DNA of 51,086 nucleotides from Candidatus Kuenenia stuttgartensis (GCA_945906725.1 CAMDRI010000016.1:1-51086); one strand, 5' to 3'; positions 8,401-15,998 are shown, numbered from the stretch's first letter. The notes: generated from the letters alone by a model not told the origin. Numbers and translations are program-made.

Positions 8401-10031
8401 ATCGAGTCGAGCGGCGGATTCGTCACCTGCGCGAAGAGCTGTTTGAAGTAGTCGTAAATCAACCGCGGCTGATCGCTGAGGCACGCCAGTGCCGCGTCGT
8501 TCCCCATCGAACCGAGCGGATCTTTTTTCGTCTCGATCATCGGGATGAGCATAAATTGCAGCGTCTCGGTCGTGTAACCGAACGCCTGCATTTGTTTGAG
8601 CAACGTCCCCTCGTCGTAGCGCGGCGGAATGTCCGCCTTCGGCAATTCTGAGAGGCGAATGCGCTGCCCCGACAGCCAATCGGAATACGGCCGCTTTGAC
8701 GCGACCGACATCTTGAGTTCTTCATCCGGGATTAACCGGCCTTGCTCGAAGTCCACGAGGAACATCTTGCCGGGCTGCAACCGCCCCTTCACGGCGATGT
8801 TCTCCGGAGGAATGTCGAGCACTCCGACCTCGGAGGCCATCACAACCTTGTGGTCCTTCGTGACGTAGTAGCGGCTCGGCCGCAGCCCGTTGCGGTCCAG
8901 CACCGCTCCGATGTAGTGCCCGTCGGTGAACGAGATCGACGCCGGCCCATCCCACGGTTCCTGCAACGCCGAGAAGTATTCGTAGAACGCCCGCTTCTCT
9001 TCCGCCATCGCATGATGATTCTGCCACGCCTCGGGGATCATCATCATCACCGCTTCGGGCAGCGACCGCCCGGCGTGATACAGCAACTCCAGCGAGTTGT
9101 CGAAGTTGCCTGAGTCGGAACAGTGCGCCTCGCAAATCGGAAACAGCTTTTGCAGATCGCCATCGAACAGCTCCGACTGCATGACTCCTTGCCGGGCATT
9201 CATCCAGTTGACGTTGCCGCGCAGCGTGTTGATCTCGCCGTTGTGAGCCATGAAGCGGCATGGCTGAGCGCGATCCCAACTCGGAAACGTGTTGGTCGAG
9301 AACCGCGAGTGAATCATCGCCAGATGACTCTTGTAGTCCGGGTCGCGCAGGTCCGCGAAGTACGGCATAACCTGCGACGGCATCAGCATCCCTTTGTAGA
9401 TGATGATCCGCGTCGACAACGAGCAGATGTAAAACAGCAACGCCTGTGACAGCTTCGATTCATCCCGCAGTTGATGGCTGGCCACCTTGCGAATGACGAA
9501 GAGTTGCCGATCAAACGCCGTTTGATCGAGACCCACTTTCGCGCCGATGACGACCATTTCCATCGCCGGTTCACAGGCGCGAGCTGCTGGGCCGATGTTC
9601 GCCGCATCCGCGTTGGTCGGCACCGCTCGCCAACCGATCAGCGTCTGGCCCTGCTCGGCGATGATCTGGTTGACGACCTGCTTGCAGGTCTCGCGGTCCT
9701 TCGGATCGCTCGGCAGAAAGACGATGCCCGCGCCGTATCGCCCGCGCGGCGGAAGCGTCGCTTTGAGTTCCGTCTTCGCAACCTTTTCCAAGAGCTCGTA
9801 GGGCAGCGCCGTGAGAATGCCGGCCCCGTCGCCGGTGTTTTCTTCGCAGCCACAAGCCCCCCGGTGAGTCATGCGTTTGAGCATCTCGTCCGCGTCATTC
9901 ACGATCTGCCGAGACCGCTCCCCTTTGATGTGTGCCACGAAGCCGACGCCGCAGGCATCATGCTCGTAAGCCGGGTCATACAGACCTTGCTTCTTCGGCC
10001 AACCGTTGCTGTGAAGTTGTAGTTGAGACAT
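5436..10031 (-). CDS. gltB: Glutamate synthase large subunit
   Basis: The alpha subunit hydrolyses glutamine and channels ammonia to 2-oxoglutarate, giving glutamate. From ATG 10031 the protein is 1531 aa. A short propeptide precedes Cys27 in HDACGVGF, the class II glutaminase nucleophile exposed by cleavage. Glutaminase domain about 27-430, central domain about 470-770, FMN-binding synthase domain about 830-1200 with the 3Fe-4S Cys cluster CHLNTCPVGIATQDP, and a C-terminal GXGXG beta-helix (LSGGRVIIYPP, MSGGIAYVYDP). The start is set by AGAAGG 8 bases upstream of ATG 10031. An upstream in-frame extension to 10094 has no support. Transcribed ahead of gltD, with a LysR-type gene immediately upstream on the same strand. 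Confidence 0.96.
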   Translation of the reverse strand: MSQLQLHSNGWPKKQGLYDPAYEHDACGVGFVAHIKGERSRQIVNDADEMLKRMTHRGACGCEENTGDGAGILTALPYELLEKVAKTELKATLPPRGRYGAGIVFLPSDPKDRETCKQVVNQIIAEQGQTLIGWRAVPTNADAANIGPAARACEPAMEMVVIGAKVGLDQTAFDRQLFVIRKVASHQLRDESKLSQALLFYICSLSTRIIIYKGMLMPSQVMPYFADLRDPDYKSHLAMIHSRFSTNTFPSWDRAQPCRFMAHNGEINTLRGNVNWMNARQGVMQSELFDGDLQKLFPICEAHCSDSGNFDNSLELLYHAGRSLPEAVMMMIPEAWQNHHAMAEEKRAFYEYFSALQEPWDGPASISFTDGHYIGAVLDRNGLRPSRYYVTKDHKVVMASEVGVLDIPPENIAVKGRLQPGKMFLVDFEQGRLIPDEELKMSVASKRPYSDWLSGQRIRLSELPKADIPPRYDEGTLLKQMQAFGYTTETLQFMLIPMIETKKDPLGSMGNDAALACLSDQPRLIYDYFKQLFAQVTNPPLDSIREEVIMSLGCFIGPEGNLLDTTERQCHRLVVPNPILTNEELAAIRHLNYRNWKTKTIDITFPRSQGDPGLRWCLERICQEATQAINSGFSLIVLSDRSTGPDRVPVSALLAIGAVHQHLVRNELRTRIGIVVETGEAREVHHHCLLAGYGADAINPYLAFEAIRQSREDGTIEDKWTDEKIVAAYRKAVEKGMLKVMGKMGISTLQSYKGAQIFEALGLNESVVDYCFAGTSSRIKGVDFEVLGKEAMQRHEIGYPPRDSQALPVLPNPGEFHWRKTGEKHAWNPFTIAEIQNAARSGDKLSYKRFADIVNLETHKGCFLRGLLKIKTGIAAIPLDQVEPAAELVKRFCTGAMSYGSISADAHESLAVAMNRIGGKSNTGEGGEDYKRFQPEPNGDSKRSAIKQVASGRFGVSSWYLTNADELQIKIAQGAKPGEGGELPGHKVDKIIAATRHSTPGVGLISPPPHHDIYSIEDLAQLIFDLKNANPSARVSVKLVSEVGVGTIAAGVAKGHADNITIAGTEGGTGASPLTSIKSAGLPWELGIAETHQTLVMNDLRSRVRLQTDGQLKTGRDIAIACMLGAEEFGFATAPLIVLGCIMMRKCHLNTCPVGIATQDPKLREKFNGQPEHVINYFFMVAEECREIMAALGIRTINELVGRVDLLETDEAILHWKAKGIDLTPILTPAAKPRPDVSTYCSIGQKHGLEYTLDQTTLIPACREAIDNGTKLRKEFRIVNTDRATGTTLSHEVSKRWKEKGLPDDTIHLKFTGHAGQSFGAWAVHGVTLELDGDANDYVGKGLSGGRVIIYPPKAATFESDKNIIIGNVALYGAIAGEAYFCGVAAERFCVRNSGAEAVVEGCGDHGLEYMTGGRAVVLGPTGRNFAAGMSGGIAYVYDPHAEFKANCNPEMVELEKLEAETDISDLKRLISNHANYTGSSVAKRILANWSTELTHFHKVMPVDYKRALAEMAKEGPAKTGKVVVTAAGQI

Positions 10032-10070
10032 CGCATTACCTTCTGACAGACACTCAAACTTTGGGGTGCA

Positions 10071-10153
10071 GTGACCGGAGTCACCGCTTTTCAAAATGGC
10101 CTGATTTTTCTGAATTCAATGGTTCGCATTCCAACTGAGCGTTTTGAAAAGCG
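10071..10153. promoter_or_regulatory. Inverted repeats in the gltB upstream region
   Basis: Two symmetric features sit 40-122 bases upstream of the gltB start. One is a short hairpin GTGAC-CGGA-GTCAC at 10071-10084. The other is a perfect 12-bp inverted repeat, CGCTTTTCAAAA at 10085-10096 and TTTTGAAAAGCG at 10142-10153, separated by 45 bases. The placement suits a 5' leader or operator for gltB, possibly for the adjacent LysR protein. It could equally be debris of a palindromic repeat. No convincing -35/-10 pair was identified. Confidence 0.35.
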
Positions 10154-10170
10154 ACGACTCCTGTCGTCGC
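10147..10170 (-). terminator. Rho-independent-type terminator after the LysR gene
   Basis: On the minus strand the stem GCGACGAC-AGGA-GTCGTCGC (8 bp, 4-base loop) is followed directly by TTTTC. It lies 26 bases past the LysR stop and about 120 bases before gltB, so it would separate the two transcripts. The T-run is short. Confidence 0.5.
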
Positions 10171-10213
10171 AGTCCAAAGGACTGACGTTCGGTCGCTAGC
10201 CCGCGGGACTAGC
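10151..10213. repeat. Palindrome-rich repeat at the 3' end of the LysR gene
   Basis: Three consecutive small palindromes: GCGACGAC/GTCGTCGC, AGTCC-AAA-GGACT, and CTAG-CCCGCGGGA-CTAG. The last overlaps the LysR stop codon, so the final residues ASPAG and the TAG itself are read from the repeat. This resembles the other repeat-supplied stop codons in this window. Only one copy is present here, so mobility is inference. Confidence 0.45.
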
Positions 10214-11194
10214 ACTGGCCACCTTCGAGCTTTTCGCCAACCGCTCCGCTCGCAGACGGCCTTTGAAGTGGCTGTTGGCTCGATCGACCGGCGGCAGCGA
10301 TTCGACCGGTGCCTTGAGCAACTCTTTGAATTTGCTCGCCGCCGTGGACAGTGTCTTGTGGCGGCGGTGGATCATTCCGATGGAGCGATGCCACGCGACA
10401 TCTTTGAGGTGCAGCGCGACGAGCGTTCCGGCATCGATTTCGCGTTGCACAGTCGGCTCCGGCAGGATCGAAACACCAGAGCCGATCTCGACCGCGCGTT
10501 TGATGTTCTCGATGTTGTCGAACGAGTGGACGGCGTTGACCGCAACCTTCTCCCCCTTGAGCCAGCGATCGATCTGGCGGCGAATTCTCAACTCCTCCGT
10601 GAAGCACACAAAGTCCTCGCCTGCGAGCGATTGAACCGAGATGCCGGATTGTTTGCGGCCCTCATCGACCAATTTGTGATCGGGCGGCACGACCAGCACC
10701 ATTGGCTGCTGCTGCCATTCCTGAGCCGTGAAGTCGCCACCTTCTTTCGGAAACGAGACCAATCCCAAGTCCGCTTCGTCGGTCGAGACTCGACGGTACA
10801 CCTCGTCGGGGTGCAAGTAGTCGATCCGCAATTCCACGTCGGGAAACTCTTCGCGGAACCGAGCGACGTACCGATCCATCTCCGATAAACCGACCGAGTA
10901 AATCGCCGCGATGCGAACCCGGCCGACGACCTTGTCCACCATCTTGCGAACTCGGTCTTCGAGCTTGCGGTATTCGTCGAGCAGTGTCCGACAACCCTCG
11001 TGGTACACAACGCCAGCCGGAGTCAGCTCAAACGGCCTTTTGCCGCGGTCGATCAGTTGCACGGACAACCGTTTTTCCAGCGCCGCGATCGACTGACTCA
11101 CCGAGGACTGTGTGACATTCCGTTCAGAAGCGGCCTTCGAGAAACTGCGCAGTGCGACCACATCGCAAAACAGCTCAACCGTACGCAGGGGCAT
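10196..11194 (-). CDS. LysR-family transcriptional regulator
   Basis: A 332-aa protein with an N-terminal winged helix-turn-helix (about residues 1-60; ELFCDVVALRSFSKAASERN, then TQSSVSQSIAALEKRL) and a type 2 periplasmic-binding-like effector domain (about 90-295; LSEMDRYVARFREEFPDVEL, EADLGLVSFP, SGVSILPEPTV). The Lys/Arg-rich C-terminus beyond about 300 is a non-conserved tail whose last residues come from a palindromic repeat. SD-like AGGTTG lies upstream of ATG 11194. It sits directly upstream of gltBD on the same strand. In Bacillus subtilis the LysR protein GltC activates gltAB, so control of gltBD is a reasonable inference, but the effector is unknown. Confidence 0.88.
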   Translation of the reverse strand: MPLRTVELFCDVVALRSFSKAASERNVTQSSVSQSIAALEKRLSVQLIDRGKRPFELTPAGVVYHEGCRTLLDEYRKLEDRVRKMVDKVVGRVRIAAIYSVGLSEMDRYVARFREEFPDVELRIDYLHPDEVYRRVSTDEADLGLVSFPKEGGDFTAQEWQQQPMVLVVPPDHKLVDEGRKQSGISVQSLAGEDFVCFTEELRIRRQIDRWLKGEKVAVNAVHSFDNIENIKRAVEIGSGVSILPEPTVQREIDAGTLVALHLKDVAWHRSIGMIHRRHKTLSTAASKFKELLKAPVESLPPVDRANSHFKGRLRAERLAKSSKVASASPAG

Positions 11195-11381
11195 GACAAC
11201 TCAACCTGCTCGCGGGCGCGAGACAAAATTAGATTCACTAATACAGCGTCCTGCCGCCCATAATTCCAAGCCGGCAAATTACCCCACATTTTCGGGATCG
11301 TCAAGAAACTGGCTGCAATCCGGATCACAGATCGCAAACCAAAACTTGCTGCGAACGTCACAAGCGACACACCAACCTCAC

Positions 11382-11696
11382 TTATGAGTTTGGAGATCGC
11401 CAGACGGTCATCACGAATGCAGGAGCATCCGCGTTCTTCAGCGGAAAGGAACCAACTCGGCGGCAGTGCATGATGTCGCCAAGTACATCGCCCGCGATCA
11501 GTGTCAAAACTTCGGGAGTCATTCGCGCATCGGGGTATCGCACGCGAATCGATTCCATCCATGCGGCCATCTCAACTCGGAGCGGATCAGGCTTCGGCGG
11601 ATCGGTCGGAGATTTCGGTTCTCCGGCCAGGGCGACCGGCAGACCAACGGCTGCGGCGGCAACGGAACTTGCAAATCGTCGACGAGAAATTGACAT
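11382..11696 (-). CDS. Small Tat-exported hypothetical protein
   Basis: 104 aa beginning MSISRRRFASSVAAAAVGLP, a twin-arginine signal with a hydrophobic stretch and an Ala-Leu-Ala-Gly cleavage region. The mature part is about 75 aa (PLRVEMAAWMESIRVRYPDA, MTPEVLTLIAGDV) with no motif I recognise. It may be an accessory subunit or a small periplasmic protein. The neighbours do not suggest a partner: LysR on one side and a palindromic repeat on the other. The clean signal peptide and stable frame argue that it is real. Confidence 0.55.
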   Translation of the reverse strand: MSISRRRFASSVAAAAVGLPVALAGEPKSPTDPPKPDPLRVEMAAWMESIRVRYPDARMTPEVLTLIAGDVLGDIMHCRRVGSFPLKNADAPAFVMTVWRSPNS

Positions 11697-11837
11697 GCAA
11701 CCGGCTCACAACTTTGAGACCAATTCACTGACGGCCACAGGCTATTTCATCAGCTGCGACCGCACAACTGGCCGTCAAGAGCACGTCGGAGTGTCACTGG
11801 AATTCCCGCAGATCGAGCATTAGGCTCCCAGCCGTTC

Positions 11838-11918
11838 GTAGGTCAGCCTTTCCGGGCTGACGCGATCAAGAGTTGACGTGATTTGCCATTTCGGGTCAGG
11901 CTGGAAAGTCTGACCTAC
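11838..11918 (-). repeat. Palindromic element family A, copy 1 (inverted orientation)
   Basis: An 81-bp element bounded by GTAGGTCAG and CTGACCTAC, each end forming its own hairpin. Reverse-complemented, its asymmetric core (CCCGAAATGGCAAATCACGT) matches that of copy 2 at 21705, so this copy lies in the opposite orientation. It lies between a minus-strand and a plus-strand gene, where promoters would be expected. Confidence 0.8.
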
Positions 11919-11944
11919 GTTGAATTCTCCGAAAGCATGACGAA

Positions 11945-12445
11945 ATGTCGAACTTGAAGTCGCAAGCGATTGCCGGTGTGGCTGCCGGTTCCGAGACGCA
12001 ATTGATGACCAAGTGGCCCTCGATCGCCGCGCTGGGAATGGGTCGATTCCTCGGCCAGATGATGGCCAGCGTTCCCGTCCGATTCCTGCTGGCATTGCCG
12101 GTCGGTGCGCCGGTTGGAGTGCTGCTGTACTTCGTTCAGAAAGTGACCGGCGAGCGATTCACGATCACGAATAAGTCGGTGCAGCGTTGGACGGGCTTGG
12201 GCGGTCGCATGATTCAGCGGATCGAACTGAACGACATCGCCAACATCGAAGTCCGCCAACAATCCGGGCAAGAGTTCTTCCACGCATCAGACTTGCTGCT
12301 GCTCAACGCCAAAGGTGACGTGGTGATGCGGCTAGATGGTCTGCCGCACGCCGAGATCTTCCGCGAAAACATCACCAAGGCTCGCGAGGCTGGCGGTCGC
12401 ACGCAGGATTCGCTCAACACGATCGAGGCTCGGCACACGGCGTAG
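11945..12445 (+). CDS. PH-like (bacterial pleckstrin-homology/DUF304-type) membrane protein
   Basis: 166 aa. A hydrophobic segment at about residues 40-66 (VPVRFLLALPVGAPVGVLLY) is followed by a beta-rich domain (ERFTITNKSVQRWTGLGGRM, then IELNDIANIEVRQQ) that reads like the bacterial PH-2/DUF304 fold found in small inner-membrane proteins of unknown role. It ends at TAG 12443-12445, and that TAG is the first part of palindromic element B1, so the natural C-terminus may have been longer. It converges on the rhomboid gene. Confidence 0.55.
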   Translation: MSNLKSQAIAGVAAGSETQLMTKWPSIAALGMGRFLGQMMASVPVRFLLALPVGAPVGVLLYFVQKVTGERFTITNKSVQRWTGLGGRMIQRIELNDIANIEVRQQSGQEFFHASDLLLLNAKGDVVMRLDGLPHAEIFRENITKAREAGGRTQDSLNTIEARHTA

Positions 12446-12515
12446 CCCGACCCCTTGTGGGTCGGTCGTCCGCGGTTGTTTAGAGAATCATTCAGGCCAC
12501 AAGGGCCTGGGCTAC
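12442..12515. repeat. Palindromic element family B, copy 1
   Basis: A 74-bp element starting GTAGCCCGACC and ending GGGCCTGGGCTAC. The left hairpin pairs CCGACCC with GGGTCGG, the right pairs CAGGCC with GGCCTG. The copy at 31536 shares most of its bases. Both convergent flanking genes stop on the TAG of its ends (12443-12445 on plus, 12514-12512 on minus). It may also act as a shared bidirectional terminator. Confidence 0.8.
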
Positions 12516-13744
12516 AACGTGCGACCTTCCGCCGCGCTGTCGATTTTTTCGGGATCAATCGGCTTTACTGACCGTTTGCGGCCACGCCGTCCTTCAGGCT
12601 TGGTTGCGTCTTCTTGGAGTGGAACCAGCCCGGCATCAACTGGCTCGCCCAACAGCCAGCCGTTGAACACCGGAACTGGCGCATCAGCCAATCGCAGCCG
12701 TTCCGACCACTCCGCAGTCTCGCCCGCGAACGCAGTTTGCAACACTTCGCGAGCATCCTCCCGCTCGTCGGCTGGCAGCATCGTCCAAAATCGGCGAGCC
12801 GCGTCCGTCAACACGCTGCTGGACCGGTTGTGGCGCAAGCCGTCAATGACAAGCCGCCAAGCCACCAAGAATTCCCCGCTCCGCGCACGTTCTTCGGCGA
12901 GACTCAACCAAACATGCGGCAGTGCCGGATCGCGGCGCACGGCCTCGCGAAAGTGCGGCACACCTTCGGACAAATCCTCCGCGCGACGACCCAGTAAGGC
13001 GTGATAGTTCGCGTTCCAGAAGGGATGCAACAAGAGGTAAATCGCGGCCGGCAGCAACGCATGCGCGGCGATCCAAGCTCGCCGACCGGTGCGATGATGT
13101 GCCGCTCGCGCATTCAACCAGCCGTAGGCGACGCCCGTGAAGTGCGCCACGTTGGCAATGTGCAACACCTTAAACGCGGTCAGAATCAACATCGCGAAAA
13201 GAAAAATCCAAAAGCTGCGAATCGCTTGCTCTGGCAAACGTAGAGCGATCGCCGCATCAAACTGACGTTCGATCAAACACCAGCCGAACATCGCGCAGGC
13301 GACTCCCGACAGTCCCAGCGGCGTCGTGCCGAGAAAATACTCCGGCAAGAACGGCACGAGGGACGCGAAGAACCAGAACCCCAAATACGCTGCTCGCCGC
13401 ATGCGTCGTTCGAGCAGCGGCCCCAGAAACCACAGCGTGCTGACATTGCAGAATAAGTGCAGCAAGTTGGCGTGATGAAACGCGCTGGCCGGAATACGTA
13501 GCCAGCGCCACCACGGCCCATCCCACAAAGCGAACGGCCCCGAGACATCTTCGTCCCCTCCAAAATGCAGCATCACCACCATGCCAAGGACATGACTGAC
13601 CCCTTTCGGGTCATAATGGGCACTATTCTTGTCGTCGACGCTCGGACGGGCCAATTCGACGGCGATGAACAACGCGACCGATGCCGCCAGCAGACTGAAA
13701 GTCACGGGAGCGAATCGAAAATCACGGCGCAGCGCGGCAAACAT
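12512..13744 (-). CDS. Rhomboid-family intramembrane serine protease with C-terminal helical extension
   Basis: A 410-aa membrane protease. The rhomboid core spans about residues 15-225 with several hydrophobic helices. HHANLLHLFCNVSTLWFLGP is the conserved TM2 HxxxN-type region, GLSGVACAMFG carries the catalytic Ser (GxSG), and NVAHFTGVAYGW carries the catalytic His. Residues about 245-370 form a soluble helical region with TPR-like spacing (GVPHFREAVRRDPALPHVWL), and the tail is Lys/Arg rich. SD AGAAGGG lies upstream of ATG 13744. The TAG stop is supplied by element B1. The substrate is unknown. Confidence 0.82.
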   Translation of the reverse strand: MFAALRRDFRFAPVTFSLLAASVALFIAVELARPSVDDKNSAHYDPKGVSHVLGMVVMLHFGGDEDVSGPFALWDGPWWRWLRIPASAFHHANLLHLFCNVSTLWFLGPLLERRMRRAAYLGFWFFASLVPFLPEYFLGTTPLGLSGVACAMFGWCLIERQFDAAIALRLPEQAIRSFWIFLFAMLILTAFKVLHIANVAHFTGVAYGWLNARAAHHRTGRRAWIAAHALLPAAIYLLLHPFWNANYHALLGRRAEDLSEGVPHFREAVRRDPALPHVWLSLAEERARSGEFLVAWRLVIDGLRHNRSSSVLTDAARRFWTMLPADEREDAREVLQTAFAGETAEWSERLRLADAPVPVFNGWLLGEPVDAGLVPLQEDATKPEGRRGRKRSVKPIDPEKIDSAAEGRTL

Positions 13745-13835
13745 GCGGAATCCCTTCTCCCAGAAAAAGCGTCGCGAGTTGTAGCTGCAATTGCCTCGCT
13801 GCGTGTAGGCCGATGTTTTGGTCTCGATGCCTGCG

Positions 13836-14933
13836 TCATTTCGCGGACGACTTTTGCTCGCGGAGGATCGTCAGATCGACCGCTTGGCCGGAATCGAGCA
13901 CGACCTTAGCCGCGACCTTCCGCAAAACCTCTTCCATCGTGTCAAGGTATTTACGTCGCATCGCGAGCTGCCGTGCTTCGGTATACGACCGGCGGCCGGA
14001 TTGCTCCTCAGATCGCAACTGTGCGATGAGTTTCGCAAAACTCTCTGCCTCGGCCTTCGCAGTTTCGACCGATTGCCGACGGAAGACTTCAGCCGAGTCC
14101 GTCGTGCGCCGGGCCACTCCGCGAGCTTCTGCCACGCGTTGTTCGGAGTACGCTCGCGCTTGATTGATCGCCGTTTCCTTGTCGGCACGAGCGTTCATGA
14201 CATCAATGAATTCCGCCTTCACCCTCAGCGGCGGCGAGACGTTCACAATCGTGACGTCATCGACCGTCAGTCCCAACCGCTGCTCGCGAGCCAGCCGTTG
14301 CAGATCCGCCGTCATTCGCTCGCGAAGTTCATTTCGGCCCAACGTGTGAGCAAAGTCGACGCCACTAAGCAGCATCGCATCCGCCAGAACCGATTCGGCA
14401 AGCGTTTGCAATCTTCGCTCCGGCGAAACCGCCGAGAACAAAAACTCGCCGACTGCCGACTCCGACACGCGGTAGCTCACGCTGATCTGCACGTTGAGGA
14501 TGTTCTTGTCGCCGCTCAAAAATTGAGCCTGTCGCGCTGGATCAACGTTGCGCAGAAAGCTGTTTGTGGCCGGAGCATCTTGTTCCAAGTCGCCGATCTT
14601 CAGCGTACGGATCTCATTCAGATTTATCCGATCGACGACCGCAAATGGCCACGGACAATCGTAATGCCAGCCGCTCGGCCATAACCACACCTCACCGTTC
14701 GCGTTCTTCACGGTGGCACCGAACCGCCGCACGATGGCAGCTTCGTTGCCACGAACCACAAAGAAACCGGTCAGAAGATAGAAACCAAGAATCAGTGCGG
14801 TGTGCAGCGTGCAAAGTGCAAAGTGAAAATTGAGGCGACCAGCGCGACGGCGTTGGACTACCGCTCGCTGCCCTCTGTTTGCACTTTGCACTTTGCACTC
14901 TGCACTCTGCACGCGGCACTCTCCTTCGCTCAC
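13836..14933 (-). CDS. SPFH/Band 7 (HflK-like) membrane protein, third gene of the ATPase-SPFH operon
   Basis: 365 aa. One membrane anchor (LILGFYLLTGFFVVRGNEAA, about residues 46-65), then an SPFH domain (about 55-250; NVQISVSYRVSE, GLTVDDVTIVNVSPP) and a charged coiled-coil tail (NARADKETAINQARAYSEQR onward). SPFH proteins of this kind form oligomeric rings and, as HflK/HflC, modulate the FtsH protease; no ftsH is visible nearby. The start is GTG 14933, overlapping the TGA of the upstream gene (GTGA), so the two are translationally coupled. Residues about 5-45 are encoded by an inverted repeat and are probably not functional sequence, so a later start would leave the anchor intact. Confidence 0.78.
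   Translation of the reverse strand: MSEGECRVQSAECKVQSANRGQRAVVQRRRAGRLNFHFALCTLHTALILGFYLLTGFFVVRGNEAAIVRRFGATVKNANGEVWLWPSGWHYDCPWPFAVVDRINLNEIRTLKIGDLEQDAPATNSFLRNVDPARQAQFLSGDKNILNVQISVSYRVSESAVGEFLFSAVSPERRLQTLAESVLADAMLLSGVDFAHTLGRNELRERMTADLQRLAREQRLGLTVDDVTIVNVSPPLRVKAEFIDVMNARADKETAINQARAYSEQRVAEARGVARRTTDSAEVFRRQSVETAKAEAESFAKLIAQLRSEEQSGRRSYTEARQLAMRRKYLDTMEEVLRKVAAKVVLDSGQAVDLTILREQKSSAK
14802..14913. repeat. Inverted repeat with tandem GCAAAGT units inside an SPFH gene
   Basis: The left arm (GTGCAGCGTGCAAAGTGCAA, continuing to 14830) and right arm (TTTGCACTTTGCACTTTGCA, 14877-14913) are complementary and each contains short tandem units. In the encoded protein they give ECRVQSAECKVQSA on one arm and FALCTLHTAL on the other. 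It lies wholly in the N-terminal coding region upstream of the membrane anchor. Confidence 0.65.
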
Positions 14934-15994
14934 GGAGCCTTCGTCGGATTCGCCAGTGGCTTCGCGTCACCCGGCTTCACGTCGCCTGGCACCCCCTCCG
15001 AAAGCATCTTCAACAAACTCGACGAGGCCGACAGTACTAAAGTCGTCTTGTCGTTCAGGATCGTGCGGTACGCATCGAGCGTTCGCATCGTGCGATAGAA
15101 CTCCGGATCGGCGGCATGAGATTGATTGAGAATCGAAGTTGCTTCGGCTTCGGCCTCGCCACGAATACGTTCCGCATCGCCGTCCGCCTTCGCGAGCAAC
15201 TCCGCGTGTTGCCGGTCGGCATGACTGCGGATGACGGTGCTTGCGGCGAGTCCCGCGCTGCGGTAGCGGTCAGCGATCTTTTGGCGTTCACTTTTCATTC
15301 GTTCGAAGACCGCTTGCTGATTGCCGAGCGGAAAATTGATCCGCTTAATTCTCGCATCGACGATTTCGATTCCCAGTTCATTGAGCAGCGATTCACCGTC
15401 GGCGCGGCCTTGCTGCAGTTGCGTTCGAATCTCTCGCGAGAGGACTTCCAGCACTCCGGCTTGATTGTCTGCCGGCCCGGCCTCGGAATCACCGACTCGC
15501 AGCAGGCTGCTGAGTTCAAGCTGTCCCACTCGCGTGGCCACGATCGAACGTAGCTTGTTGGCGAGCCGGTCGGCCGCAACGTCGTGGCTTCCCAGCGCCT
15601 TGAAGAACGTGACGACCGAGTGCTTCTTATCGGCCTGCCCGATCCGCCAGCAGACGAACGTCTCGACCGTGATATTCTTCTTGTCGCGAGTGAAGATCTC
15701 GCGGCCCGGTGGATCCAATAATTGCACGCGCGCGTCAAATCGCCGCGCCGTTCCAATCGGCCACGGCCATTTGAAGTGCAGCCCGCGATCCTGAGGCCGG
15801 TCGTAAACCGCCGCGGTGTTGCCTAACCAATGGACGATGACAAGTTCAGTCTCGTCAACCAGCACGACGGAACTGACTGCGGCGGAAACGAACACGACAA
15901 ACAGCACAATCACGGCGATGTTGCGTCGCCAGTGCGTTGACTGCGATTGGTCATTGATTATTGGTCGTTGGTCATTTGTCATTGCTTGATTCAC
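14930..15994 (-). CDS. SPFH/Band 7 (HflC-like) membrane protein
   Basis: 354 aa. A single anchor at about residues 25-50 (IAVIVLFVVFVSAAVSSVVL) leads into an SPFH domain (ELVIVHWLGNTAAVYDRP, HFKWPWPIGTARRFDARVQL, NITVETFVCWRIGQ) and a long C-terminal coiled-coil (ADRYRSAGLAAS, HAELLAKADGDAERIRGEAE, AEATSIL), the usual HflC layout. The start is GTG 15994 or ATG 15982. The first residues (MTNDQRPIINDQ) come from a low-complexity repeat, so the functional protein begins near STHWRRN. It begins 4 bases after the stop of the ATPase-HflK gene and overlaps the next SPFH gene by 4 bases: one operon. Confidence 0.82.
   Translation of the reverse strand: MNQAMTNDQRPIINDQSQSTHWRRNIAVIVLFVVFVSAAVSSVVLVDETELVIVHWLGNTAAVYDRPQDRGLHFKWPWPIGTARRFDARVQLLDPPGREIFTRDKKNITVETFVCWRIGQADKKHSVVTFFKALGSHDVAADRLANKLRSIVATRVGQLELSSLLRVGDSEAGPADNQAGVLEVLSREIRTQLQQGRADGESLLNELGIEIVDARIKRINFPLGNQQAVFERMKSERQKIADRYRSAGLAASTVIRSHADRQHAELLAKADGDAERIRGEAEAEATSILNQSHAADPEFYRTMRTLDAYRTILNDKTTLVLSASSSLLKMLSEGVPGDVKPGDAKPLANPTKAP
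15949..15984. repeat. Short low-complexity repeat at the start of the HflC-like gene
   Basis: Repeats of an ATTGGTCGT/TTGGTCATT unit, encoding NDQRPIINDQ, occupy the first codons of the gene and are followed directly by the real N-terminus before the membrane anchor. It resembles the other repeat-derived N-termini in this operon. Confidence 0.4.
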
Positions 15995-15998
15995 CTTG

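Noticed and set aside
6513-8651. A 712-codon open frame on the plus strand opposite gltB
   Set aside because: It is an antisense shadow of a well-conserved gene in GC-rich DNA; its translation is Arg/His/Asp-rich with no domain, and gltB fully explains the region.
11470-11823. A 117-codon plus-strand frame over the small Tat protein gene
   Set aside because: The opposite strand encodes a clean twin-arginine signal peptide, which is the better explanation.
14802-14913. Possible CRISPR-like array from the repeated GCAAAGT/GCACTTT units
   Set aside because: Units are contiguous, too short and arranged as one inverted pair with no spacers.
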